64,000 nucleotides of DNA, taken from positions 1-64,000 of the forward strand of contig NZ_JADKYM010000007.1 of NCBI RefSeq assembly GCF_015475875.1, read 5' to 3'. This DNA comes from Sphingopyxis solisilvae (GTDB taxonomy: Bacteria > Pseudomonadota > Alphaproteobacteria > Sphingomonadales > Sphingomonadaceae). Position numbers and translations under genes: made by a program. Position 1 is the first letter of the stretch. The number at the start of each line of letters is the position of its first letter. This document shows, piece by piece, positions 39,498-47,925 of the stretch. The notes beneath the pieces are model-generated. The model had not been told where the DNA came from. It did not search any database and saw nothing but the letters and a program-made list of their open reading frames with translations.

Positions 39498-40700
39498 ATG
39501 ACCGACCTCTTCTCGAAATTCGACCCCCTGATCCAGCAGCGCGAGGCGCTGCTGGCGACCGGGGTCACCGATCCGTTCAGCCTGGTGATGGAAAAAGTGC
39601 TCTCGCCCACCGTTGCGATCTGCAACGGCCGCGAGACGATCCTGCTCGGCACCTATAATTACATGGGCATGACGTTCGACGAGGATGTCATCGCCGCGGG
39701 CAAGGACGCGCTCGCCAAATTCGGCAGCGGCACCACCGGCAGCCGCGTGCTCAACGGCACCTATCAGGGCCACAAGGAGTGCGAGGACGCGCTGAAGGAA
39801 TTTTACGCCATGGATCATGCCATGGTGTTTTCTACCGGATACCAGGCGAACCTGGGCATCATTTCGACGATCGCTGGCAAGGGCGACTATGTCATCCTCG
39901 ACATCGACAGCCATGCGTCGATCTACGACGGGTGCAAGATGGGCGACGCCGAAATCGTTGCCTTTCGCCACAATGATGTCGAGGCGCTGGAAAAAAGGCT
40001 AAAGCGCCTGCCTCCCGAGGCGGGCAAGCTCGTCGTGCTCGAAGGCGTCTATTCGATGCTCGGCGACGTCGCCCCGCTGCAAGAGATGGTCCGCGTGTCG
40101 AAGGAAGCCGGCGCGATGGTGCTGGTCGACGAGGCGCATTCGATGGGCTTCATCGGTGAACATGGCCGTGGGGTCGCCGAGGCGCAGGGGGTGATCGACG
40201 ACGTCGATTTCATCATCGGCACGTTCAGCAAGAGCGTCGGCACGGTCGGCGGCTTTTGCGTGTCGAACCATCCGAAGTTCGAGATCATGCGGCTGGTCTG
40301 CCGTCCCTATGTGTTCACCGCGTCGTTGCCGCCCAGCGTCGTCGCGACCGCCGCGACGAGCATCCGCAAGTTGATGCACGGGTCGAACAAGCGCGCGCAT
40401 CTGTGGGAAAATTCCAAGGTGCTGCACAAGGGGCTGCGCGATCTGGGCTTCACGCTCGGCACCGACGAGCCGCAGTCGGCGATCATCGCGGTGATCATGC
40501 CCGACCTGGAGCGCGGCGCGATGATGTGGGAAGCGCTGCTGGAGGAAGGGCTGTACGTCAATCTGGCGCGCCCGCCCGCGACCCCCGCGAACATGACTTT
40601 GCTGCGCTGTTCGCTCTGCGCCGAGCATAGCAGCGAGCAGGTCGGCGAGATCCTCGACCGCTTCGAACGCGCCGGCAAGCGCGTCGGGATTATCGGCTGA
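39498..40700 (+). CDS. spt: serine palmitoyltransferase
   Basis: A 400-residue alpha-oxoamine synthase condensing L-serine with an acyl thioester to 3-ketosphinganine, the first step of sphingolipid synthesis. The PLP Lys is Lys245 in GTFSKSVGTVGGF; His139 (DSHAS) stacks on PLP; Asp211 and His214 lie in VLVDEAHSMGF. These are each exactly 20 lower than the published residues of the Sphingomonas paucimobilis enzyme (Lys265, His159, Asp231, His234), supporting orthology. The N-terminus is correspondingly shorter. Soluble, homodimeric type. Separated from its ACP by the family C repeat. Confidence 0.95.
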   Translation: MTDLFSKFDPLIQQREALLATGVTDPFSLVMEKVLSPTVAICNGRETILLGTYNYMGMTFDEDVIAAGKDALAKFGSGTTGSRVLNGTYQGHKECEDALKEFYAMDHAMVFSTGYQANLGIISTIAGKGDYVILDIDSHASIYDGCKMGDAEIVAFRHNDVEALEKRLKRLPPEAGKLVVLEGVYSMLGDVAPLQEMVRVSKEAGAMVLVDEAHSMGFIGEHGRGVAEAQGVIDDVDFIIGTFSKSVGTVGGFCVSNHPKFEIMRLVCRPYVFTASLPPSVVATAATSIRKLMHGSNKRAHLWENSKVLHKGLRDLGFTLGTDEPQSAIIAVIMPDLERGAMMWEALLEEGLYVNLARPPATPANMTLLRCSLCAEHSSEQVGEILDRFERAGKRVGIIG

Positions 40701-40802
40701 ACCGAGCCGCTCCGCCGACCAGCGGATTCCTTTTCACGGCGAACCGAGGTTTGCCGGTGTTCGGCCCTTTGCGGCGCCGCGCATGTCCGGTAAGACGAGC
40801 GC

Positions 40803-42773
40803 GTGTTCGAGCGGGTTGGCGATACGGAAACCGAGACACGGCGGGAGCGACTGCGCACCTGGCTGACGATCGGCATGGCGACGGTCCTGACGGGGGTCGT
40901 CGCGGCGCTGGTGCTGTTGCTGGCCCGCGCCAGCGACAATTACGACCAGTCGCTGCGCTGGCAGACACAAAGTCTGGAGGTCATTTCGCAGACCCGGTCG
41001 CTCGACGCGGCGCTGGCGCGGGCCGAGGCGGCGCTCGGCCGTTTTGCGGTTGGTTTGCAGAAAGAGGACGGTCGCGTCTATGAACAGCAATGGGGGCTGG
41101 CGCGGCAGTATCTGGCACGGCTCGACCGCGCCGTCCGCGACAATCCGGCGCAATCCCAACTGGTCGACCAGCTGACCACCGAAATGGATACGCGCGGCCG
41201 CCAGCTGGGCGACGCGGCGCTGAGCGCCAATTACAACCAGACCGTCGCGGCGATCTCGAAATATCATGCGGCGGGGCATGACGCCGGGCTGGGACGCATC
41301 GACCGGCTGTTGACGCAGATCATCGCCAACGAACGCGCGCTGCTGCGCCAGCGCAACCAGACCGCCGCCGCCGACCGGACCAACCTCGACCAGGCGATCC
41401 TGTTGTTCACCCTGCTCGGCGCGGCGATTGCAGTGGTCGCCATCGGCGCCACTTTTTCCTTTGTCCGCGCGGTTGCCGAACGGCGGTTGGCGCGGCGCGA
41501 ACAGGCCGCCGAGGCCGAACGCGCAATGCAGCTGGAAGAAGCGGTCGAGGCGCGCACCGCCGAGCTGGAACAGGCGAACATCGCGCTGCGCAGCGAAATG
41601 ACCGAACGCGCCGCGGCCGAAGCGCAGTTGCGGCAAGCACAGAAAATGGAGGCGGTTGGCCAGCTGACCGGCGGCATCGCGCATGATTTCAACAATATGC
41701 TGGCGGTCGTGGTCGGCGGGCTGGAACTGGCGCAACGCTGGCTGCCCGGCGAGCCCGAAAAGGCGCAGCGCCATCTGGTCAATGCGCTCGACGGTGCCAA
41801 CCGCGCCGCCGACCTGACCCGACGTCTGCTGACCTTTGCCCGTTCGGAGCCGGCGCGCCCCGAAATGACCGCGATCGACGCGTGCATCGCCAGCTTTGCC
41901 GAGTTGATCGAACGCACGATCGGCGACCGCATCGCGCTGACGCTCGACCTGCAAGCGGGCGACGTCGCCTGCTGGCTCGACAAACAGCAGTTCGAAAACG
42001 CCCTGCTGAACCTGGCGGTCAATGCCCGCGACGCGATGGACGGGCATGGCGCGCTGACCATCCGCACCCTCGACGACGGCGACGGCAAGGCGCTGGCGGT
42101 GCAGGTCATTGACACCGGCTGCGGCATGTCGCCTGCGGTGCTGGAGCGCGTGTTCGACCCCTTCTACACCACCAAACCCGCCGGTCAGGGGACGGGCCTT
42201 GGCATGAGCCAGGTGTTCGCCTTTTGCCGCCAGTCGGGCGGCGAGGTGCAGATTTCGTCGACCGAGGGCGAAGGAACCAGCGTCGCGATGCTGTTACCGG
42301 TCGCGGCGACACCGGCGGACAATGCGACCGAGCCCGTCGCCGCGGCGCTCGACGGCAACGCCGAACCCGCCGAAGCGCTGAAAATTCTGGTGGTGGAGGA
42401 TGACGAACGGGTACTGACCGCCACCGTCGATGCGGTCAGCGAACTGGGCCACACCGCCGTCGCCTGCGCCAACCCGCTCGAGGCCGAAGCGCTGGTCGAG
42501 GGACGGCTGGCCGAAGGCAAGGGGTTCGACCTGATCCTGTCGGACGTGCTGATGCCCGACCTGACCGGCCCCGAAATGGTCGCGCGACTGAAGCAGCGCT
42601 GGCCCGAGCTATCGGTGCTGTTCGTCACCGGCTATGCGGGCGATGCGAGCGAGGTCGCCAGTTTCGGCGACCATGATGTGCTGCGCAAACCCTTCACCCT
42701 CACCGCGCTGGATCAGGCGATCCGGCGGTGCGGCGATGCGCGCGCGGTCGAGGGGCAGCGGCTGGCGAGCTAA
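40803..42773 (+). CDS. hybrid sensor histidine kinase/response regulator
   Basis: A 656-residue protein starting at GTG. A membrane helix (~22-42), a periplasmic helical sensor of about 150 residues and a second helix (~200-222) are followed by a coiled coil. The dimerisation domain has the phospho-acceptor His in QLTGGIAHDFNNMLAVVVGG. The ATPase domain carries LLNLAVNARDAMDG, VIDTGCGMSP, FDPFYTTKPAGQGTGLGMSQV. A C-terminal receiver follows with VVEDDERVL and phospho-Asp in DLILSDVLMPDLTGPE. It sits between spt and the lipid-kinase genes; a signalling link to envelope lipids is inference. Confidence 0.92.
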   Translation: MFERVGDTETETRRERLRTWLTIGMATVLTGVVAALVLLLARASDNYDQSLRWQTQSLEVISQTRSLDAALARAEAALGRFAVGLQKEDGRVYEQQWGLARQYLARLDRAVRDNPAQSQLVDQLTTEMDTRGRQLGDAALSANYNQTVAAISKYHAAGHDAGLGRIDRLLTQIIANERALLRQRNQTAAADRTNLDQAILLFTLLGAAIAVVAIGATFSFVRAVAERRLARREQAAEAERAMQLEEAVEARTAELEQANIALRSEMTERAAAEAQLRQAQKMEAVGQLTGGIAHDFNNMLAVVVGGLELAQRWLPGEPEKAQRHLVNALDGANRAADLTRRLLTFARSEPARPEMTAIDACIASFAELIERTIGDRIALTLDLQAGDVACWLDKQQFENALLNLAVNARDAMDGHGALTIRTLDDGDGKALAVQVIDTGCGMSPAVLERVFDPFYTTKPAGQGTGLGMSQVFAFCRQSGGEVQISSTEGEGTSVAMLLPVAATPADNATEPVAAALDGNAEPAEALKILVVEDDERVLTATVDAVSELGHTAVACANPLEAEALVEGRLAEGKGFDLILSDVLMPDLTGPEMVARLKQRWPELSVLFVTGYAGDASEVASFGDHDVLRKPFTLTALDQAIRRCGDARAVEGQRLAS

Positions 42774-42801
42774 CCGCTTTGGTCGTCGCAGCGACAAACA
42801 A

Positions 42802-43662
42802 TTACCGGATCGCGCCGCCCTTGATCAGACGCGGCACCAGCGTCAGTGCGGCGACGAGCGGCCAACGGCGTTGCCACGGTTTGATCTCGATCGCCGTCCC
42901 CGCGTGGCGGTTGATCTTCCACGCCAGATAATCGATGCCACCGGCATAGGTCAGGCTGGCCTTGGCGAGCCGCGCGATGCTGAGCGCCTTGCCCTCGATC
43001 CGTCGCCGCCCCCACGCGCCGCCACGGGTGCCGGTCGGAATTGCCGCGATCGCCGGAAGGCTGAAGCGCTCGTAACGATCGGCGTCGGCGTCGACCACTG
43101 ACTGCGCACGGCCCGTCCGTTCGGCGCGCAGTTCGACCGAATAGGTCAGCGAAAAAGCGCGACGCCACCAGTCGAGCGGCGCCTCTCCCGCGACCTTCCC
43201 GGCGGCCGCAAGCAAGGTTGGCGCGGCGCGCGCCACCGCCGTCACGGCGTGTTCGCGCGCGGTGTCATCGACCGCCCACACCAGCCGCGACGGCTGGGCA
43301 AAGCGCGCCCACACCGACACGTTGCGCGTTTCCGGCCCGTTCAGCCGGTGAAAATCGGCCTCGCTGAGCACCGCATATTTGGCGATCAGCCCATCGTGCT
43401 GAAACGGAAAGACATTGGGCGGGATCAGCCGGTTCGCCGCCGCCAGCCAGCGCTTGGGATAGGCGTCGCCGTAATCCGAAACAATCAGATAGAAATCGAG
43501 CATCAGCCCGTCGAGCGCGCTTTCGCGAAGGCAGCTGCCGTAAAACAGCACCGCGCGCGCGCTGCCCGGATATTGCGCGGCGATCGCCTGCGCCATCGCC
43601 GTCACGCGCGGATCTACGGGAACCGACAGTTCGGCGCGGACAAGGTCGGCCAGACCGGACAT
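42802..43662 (-). CDS. Tam41-like nucleotidyltransferase (putative CDP-lipid synthase)
   Basis: A 286-residue protein. It resembles mitochondrial Tam41 CDP-diacylglycerol synthase: FYGSCLRESALDGLMLDFYLIVSD corresponds to the YGSG...MLDFxxxV nucleotide-binding motif, HDGLIAKYAVLSEADFHRL to the conserved KYGVxS block, and VSVWARFAQPSRLVW to the GRLxKPV-like segment. The C-terminus contains YLAWKINRHAG. Tam41 enzymes add CMP to phosphatidate. Here the gene lies 8 bp after a DAG/ceramide-kinase-like gene on the same strand, so the substrate might be a phosphorylated lipid made by that kinase. The exact start is uncertain (ATG 43662 or GTG 43668). Confidence 0.6.
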   Translation of the reverse strand: MSGLADLVRAELSVPVDPRVTAMAQAIAAQYPGSARAVLFYGSCLRESALDGLMLDFYLIVSDYGDAYPKRWLAAANRLIPPNVFPFQHDGLIAKYAVLSEADFHRLNGPETRNVSVWARFAQPSRLVWAVDDTAREHAVTAVARAAPTLLAAAGKVAGEAPLDWWRRAFSLTYSVELRAERTGRAQSVVDADADRYERFSLPAIAAIPTGTRGGAWGRRRIEGKALSIARLAKASLTYAGGIDYLAWKINRHAGTAIEIKPWQRRWPLVAALTLVPRLIKGGAIR

Positions 43663-43670
43663 GCGGACGC

Positions 43671-44645
43671 TCAGGCGGCCAGGCGCAGGAACGGCACCGG
43701 CTGCGTCGAGGTCAGGATGATCGGCGCGCCTTTGTTCGCCTGAAAAATCTCGCCGTCGAGGATGACGTTCGACCGTTCGCCTTCGATGCGGATTTCGTCG
43801 CCCTGCTGGAAATGAACCCCCGCCAGCTGGTGCTGGCCGAGCGTGCCGCGCCAAGTGGCGCCGAGCATCCGGAACAACGCCCCGATGCCGCGTTCGACCG
43901 CCAGCAACTTCATCTGCCCGCTCTGCCCCGCGCCGTCATTGGTGCGAATGCTGAGCAACAGTTTTTCGAGCGTGGTGACGATCAGCAACGAAAATTTACC
44001 CTGGAACTCGCCCTGGCGGATCAGCGATACCGTCATCGGCGATGGCGCCGGCGGCAATCGCCCGCCGCCCAGCCCGAACATCATCGCGAACAGGCCCAGA
44101 ATCGCCGCCAGGAAATGCGACAGGCCGTTGGGCAGCCCCAGCGGGTAGATGCGGTTGCGGCAATAGAGCATGACATCGGCGAGATAGGCGCCGCCAAGAA
44201 ACATGCCGAGCACCGGACGACCGGTATCACCACGGTCGAGCGCGATCAGCTGGCGGCGGATGACATGATCCTCCAGCCGACCCGACGCAACCAGTTCGAT
44301 GACGCGTTCGAGCGCCTTGATCGGGTCGCCTTCGGCACCCAGGTCGAGCGCGATCAAATTGGTCTTGCCGTTCGGCAGCACCGCGACCGGCGGCGGCGAT
44401 CCGCCGAAATGGCCGCCCGAATACAGCTCGGTCAGCGCCGCCTGCACCGTGCCGTCGCCGCCGTTGATGACGACGATACGCGGGCTGACCATCGCGATGG
44501 TGCGGATCGCCTCGCCGATCTGGTCGACATGTTCGACTTCGTAATGAAAAATGTCGGGGTGCGCCGCGCAATATTCGCGAACCCGCGGCAACAGGGCACG
44601 GTTGCCCGTCGAGCGCGGATTGGAAAGGAGCGCGACGCTGGCCAT
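43671..44645 (-). CDS. diacylglycerol/ceramide kinase-family lipid kinase
   Basis: A 324-residue member of the DAGK/sphingosine kinase family. The ATP-binding motif is IVVINGGDGTVQAALTEL, followed by VAVLPNGKTNLIALDLG in place of the usual GTxNxxA, and the C-terminal acidic residues lie in RSNVILDGEIFQ. It would phosphorylate a lipid hydroxyl at the membrane. Location between spt, a Tam41-like protein and lptFG, in an organism making sphingolipids, favours ceramide or a long-chain base over diacylglycerol; a ceramide kinase is known in the Caulobacter sphingolipid cluster. Confidence 0.75.
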   Translation of the reverse strand: MASVALLSNPRSTGNRALLPRVREYCAAHPDIFHYEVEHVDQIGEAIRTIAMVSPRIVVINGGDGTVQAALTELYSGGHFGGSPPPVAVLPNGKTNLIALDLGAEGDPIKALERVIELVASGRLEDHVIRRQLIALDRGDTGRPVLGMFLGGAYLADVMLYCRNRIYPLGLPNGLSHFLAAILGLFAMMFGLGGGRLPPAPSPMTVSLIRQGEFQGKFSLLIVTTLEKLLLSIRTNDGAGQSGQMKLLAVERGIGALFRMLGATWRGTLGQHQLAGVHFQQGDEIRIEGERSNVILDGEIFQANKGAPIILTSTQPVPFLRLAA

Positions 44646-44651
44646 TCGCCC

Positions 44652-45125
44652 CTACATATACCGCATGGCGATAGAGATCGTTTTGGGGCCGTTGCCGACC
44701 TCGAACGCTGTCCGCCGGACATTTGGCTTGCCAAGGTTGAACACGTTGATGCTGGGGTTGTTCGACATCCCGCCACCATCGGAGCGCAGGTCGGTCTTGC
44801 CGTTGCCGGTGACATCGTGGCGGACCGCGATGGCATAGCTGCCCGCGTCGGGCAGCGGGACGCAGACGGTCATCGAACCGGCGCGGGCGGGTACCTCGAT
44901 GCGGTTGATCCACCGACCCTTGGCCAGCCAGTCCTGTTGCGTCGCGCGATAGCTTTGCACGCGCACCATCCCGGTGCCGGCCTTGATTCCGTTGATCTGG
45001 ACAATCGTCGACGGTCCGCTCCGGCACTTGGCGGGATCGTTGGCAATGACCTGGCCGCTTGCCTGCGCCGCTACCGAAACACTCAGCAGGGCCAGGCAGA
45101 GCGACGTCGACAGAAATTTCGACAT
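44652..45125 (-). CDS. secreted DUF2141 protein
   Basis: A 157-residue exported protein with a signal peptide (STSLCLALLSVSVAAQASG). The mature part has the DUF2141 pattern: VQINGIKAGTGMVRVQSYRA, VPLPDAGSYAIAVRHDVTGNGKTDLRSDGGGMSNNPSI and a C-terminal basic strand. A Cys pair (KCRSG, VCVPL) may form a disulfide. Function unknown; it is encoded 6 bp before the lipid kinase and so probably belongs to the same operon as the kinase and the Tam41-like gene. Confidence 0.75.
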   Translation of the reverse strand: MSKFLSTSLCLALLSVSVAAQASGQVIANDPAKCRSGPSTIVQINGIKAGTGMVRVQSYRATQQDWLAKGRWINRIEVPARAGSMTVCVPLPDAGSYAIAVRHDVTGNGKTDLRSDGGGMSNNPSINVFNLGKPNVRRTAFEVGNGPKTISIAMRYM

Positions 45126-45245
45126 GACGCACTAGCTCCTAATGGTTATACCGCCCTCAGCCACGCTGGCGCGGGTCCCTGTCGCCCTTGCATCGGCATA
45201 TCGGAACCATTTGCGGCCAAATCATGGTGATGGGGCGACAAAAGA

Positions 45246-46454
45246 TTGAATAAGCTGCCTGCCATCGACCGCTATATCGCGCGTCTCATCTTCTTTCCCA
45301 TGCTCGGCACGCTGGTGCTGTCGGCGATGCTGCTCGTGCTGGAAAAGATGCTGCGCCTGTTCGATTTCGTCGCAACCGAGGGCGGCCCGGTCAGCGTCGT
45401 GTGGCGAATGCTCGCCAATCTGATCCCCGAATATCTGTCGCTCGGCATCCCGATCGGACTGATGCTGGGTATCCTGCTCGCCTTCCGCCGGCTCGCGACG
45501 ACAAGCGAGCTCGACGTGCTGAAGGGCGTGGGGATGAGCTTCGGGCGGCTGATGCGTATTCCCTTTGCCTATGCGGTCGGGCTCGCCGCACTCAATCTGG
45601 CGATTGTCGGTTTCATCCAGCCGGTTGCCCGTTACGCCTATGAAGGCTTGCAATTCGAGCTGCGTTCGGGCGCGCTCGGCGCGTCGATCAAGGTCGGCGA
45701 GTTCACCAAGCTGGGCGATCGAATGACGCTGCGGATCGAGGAAAGCTATAATGCGGGGCGGAGCTTGCGCGGGATTTTCGTCCGCGGCGACAACAAGGAC
45801 GGCCAGCGCGTTTCGGCGACCGCGGCGCGCGGCCAGTTCCTGGCGACCGACGATCCCGAAACGATCATTCTGCGCCTGTCGCAAGGTGTTTTGATCCACG
45901 AATCGCCGAAGTTCGCGGTGCCGCGGGTGCTGACCTTCGACAACCACGACCTGCCGATCCCGCTGCCGAAGATCGAGGCGTTCCGGTTGCGCGGCGGCGC
46001 CGACCGCGAAATGACGATTCCCGAACTGTTCGTCGCGGGGCGTGACCGGAACCAGCCCGAACAGACGCGGCTGGAAACAAGGGCAAACTTCCATTTCCGC
46101 ATCGTCGAGGTGATGTCGATGTTCCTGATCCCGCTGATCGCGGTGGCGCTGGCGATCCCGCCCAAACGGTCGACCTCGTCGCTCGGGGTTTTCCTGTCGA
46201 TCGTGCTGCTGGTGACACAGCACAAGATCAACCAATATGCCGAGGATCTGGGCGCGCGCGGCACCGTGGACCCGGTCATCGCGCTATGGGTGCCATTCCT
46301 GCTGTTCGCGGCGCTTGCGGTCTGGATGTATTACACCGTCGCCCATGTGCCCGGCGGCCAGCCGATCGGCGCGCTCGAGCGCGTCGCGGCCAAGGCGGCG
46401 CAGCGTGTCCGCGCGCTAGTGACCCTTTTCCAGCGCAAGCAGCGGCTGACCTGA
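45246..46454 (+). CDS. lptF: LptF-family lipid exporter permease
   Basis: A 402-residue YjgP/YjgQ permease with three N-terminal and three C-terminal helices around a periplasmic beta-jellyroll (~residues 115-270). Conserved starts are IDRYIARLIFFPMLGTLVLS and LSLGIPIGLMLGILLAFRRLATTSELDVLKGVGMS. LptF and LptG with the LptB ATPase extract lipids from the inner membrane. Sphingomonads generally carry glycosphingolipids instead of LPS, so the cargo may be a sphingolipid. The start is TTG at 45246: in-frame upstream sequence reaches a stop at 45228 and offers no ATG or GTG. It is coupled to lptG. Confidence 0.9.
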   Translation: MNKLPAIDRYIARLIFFPMLGTLVLSAMLLVLEKMLRLFDFVATEGGPVSVVWRMLANLIPEYLSLGIPIGLMLGILLAFRRLATTSELDVLKGVGMSFGRLMRIPFAYAVGLAALNLAIVGFIQPVARYAYEGLQFELRSGALGASIKVGEFTKLGDRMTLRIEESYNAGRSLRGIFVRGDNKDGQRVSATAARGQFLATDDPETIILRLSQGVLIHESPKFAVPRVLTFDNHDLPIPLPKIEAFRLRGGADREMTIPELFVAGRDRNQPEQTRLETRANFHFRIVEVMSMFLIPLIAVALAIPPKRSTSSLGVFLSIVLLVTQHKINQYAEDLGARGTVDPVIALWVPFLLFAALAVWMYYTVAHVPGGQPIGALERVAAKAAQRVRALVTLFQRKQRLT

Positions 46455-47554
46455 TGCACCAGCTTTCTTTTTTTCCCTCGCGGACGATGGCGCTTTATGT
46501 CGGGCGGCTGTTCCTTGTCCGCTCCTTTTCGATCCTGTTCGCGCTGGTGCTGATCCTCCAGACGCTCGACCTGCTGGGCGAAAGCGGCAAGATTCTGGCG
46601 GTCGCCGGCAACAGCGACAGCGACGTCTGGCGCTATGTCGGGCTGCGCCTGCCGCAGATCATCGAGACATTTCTGCCCTTTTCGGTGCTGCTCGGCACCA
46701 TATTGACACTCATCACGCTCAACCAGAACAGCGAGGTGATCGCGATGAAGGCGGCGGGCATGTCGGCGCATCAGGTGCTGGCGCCGTTGTTCCTCGCGGC
46801 GTTGCTGGTGGCGGGGATCAGTTTCACCTTCAACGAACGCATCGTCACCCGCTCGACCGCGGCGCTCAGCGCCTGGCAAAAGGTGAGCTACGCCCAGGTG
46901 CCGAAAGACAGCGGTATCCGCAGCAACATCTGGGTGCGCGACGGCGACAATCTGATCAACGCGGCGACGGTCGAAACCGCGGGCCCGGCGATCGTGCTGC
47001 GCGGCGTGACGATCTACGAACGCACCGGCGGGGTGCTGTCGTCGATGCTGAAGGCCGACAGCGCGCGCGCGCTGCCCGGCGGCGGCTGGGAGATGACCGG
47101 TGCACAGCGCTTCATGCGCCGCTCGGGGACGCTCGAACCGCTCGGCACGATCGTTGCGGCAAAGTCCGTGCGCCCCGACCAGTTCACGCTGGCGCAAGTC
47201 AACGGCGACGAACTGCCGTTCCTGCGGTTGAAGGCGGCGATCGACGATCTGGAGGCGGCGGGTCGCCCGGTCGATGCGCTGAAAGGCGTGCTGTGGCACA
47301 AGATTTCGGGACCACTGTCGGCGATATTGATGCCGCTGCTCGGCGCGGTCGCGGCGTTCGGGCTGGCGCGATCGGGCAAATTGTTCGTCCGCGCGATCCT
47401 GGGGATGGGGCTGGGTTTTGCCTATTTCGTCGCCGACAATTTCGCGCTCGCGATGGGCGATCTGGGGGCTTACTCGCCGTTTCTCGCGGCGTGGGGACCG
47501 TTCATCCTGTTCGCGCTGATCGGCGAGATGATTTTGATCAGGACCGAGGAATAG
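46454..47554 (+). CDS. lptG: LptG-family lipid exporter permease
   Basis: A 366-residue partner of LptF with the same topology. Features: LYVGRLFLVRSFSILFALVLILQTLDLLGE, LPFSVLLGTILTLITLNQNSEVIAMKAAGMSAHQVL (coupling helix), and C-terminal helices beginning KISGPLSAILMPLLGAVAAFG. The ATG overlaps the lptF TGA (TGATG), indicating coupled translation and a 1:1 complex. LptC, LptA and LptB are not in this window. Confidence 0.9.
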   Translation: MHQLSFFPSRTMALYVGRLFLVRSFSILFALVLILQTLDLLGESGKILAVAGNSDSDVWRYVGLRLPQIIETFLPFSVLLGTILTLITLNQNSEVIAMKAAGMSAHQVLAPLFLAALLVAGISFTFNERIVTRSTAALSAWQKVSYAQVPKDSGIRSNIWVRDGDNLINAATVETAGPAIVLRGVTIYERTGGVLSSMLKADSARALPGGGWEMTGAQRFMRRSGTLEPLGTIVAAKSVRPDQFTLAQVNGDELPFLRLKAAIDDLEAAGRPVDALKGVLWHKISGPLSAILMPLLGAVAAFGLARSGKLFVRAILGMGLGFAYFVADNFALAMGDLGAYSPFLAAWGPFILFALIGEMILIRTEE

Positions 47555-47574
47555 GGCTCGGAGGCCGTCAATTG

Positions 47575-47922
47575 ATGGAGATCAATTTGGACCGGCGACT
47601 GATTGCGCGCTGGAAAACTGCCGCGACCAAGCTTGGAATAGAAGTCGTGGCGCCTGTCGAGTTGCAGGACGCGGCAGGAATAGCCTTTTCTTGTGAAGTC
47701 TTTTTGCCTGACTTTGGCTCGGACAACGGCGCCTTGATTGTGAGCCCGAAAACAGAACGTCGAATCAGGCCGCAACTCCGCAGCCTGTCCGACACCATCT
47801 TCATCGTGCACGAAAGTGGGTCGGCCTACAAACAAACCCATGTCGTCGAAGAACTGATGGATTTCGGCTGGTTCGGAAAACCAGGCGAAGAACCGGACTG
47901 GTATATCATGCGACGAGGCTGA
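47575..47922 (+). CDS. hypothetical protein, 115 residues
   Basis: Starts at an ATG with GGAGG 10 nt upstream, 20 bp after lptG. I do not recognise a family. It is soluble, with alternating strands (FSCEVFLPDFGSDNGALIVSP, TIFIVHESGSAYKQTHVVEELMDFGWFG) and a Trp-rich C-terminus. Base composition is clearly lower in GC than its neighbours, which suggests recent acquisition or relaxed constraint. Could be an immunity-like or orphan cytoplasmic protein; no evidence for either. Confidence 0.55.
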   Translation: MEINLDRRLIARWKTAATKLGIEVVAPVELQDAAGIAFSCEVFLPDFGSDNGALIVSPKTERRIRPQLRSLSDTIFIVHESGSAYKQTHVVEELMDFGWFGKPGEEPDWYIMRRG

Positions 47923-47925
47923 CGG

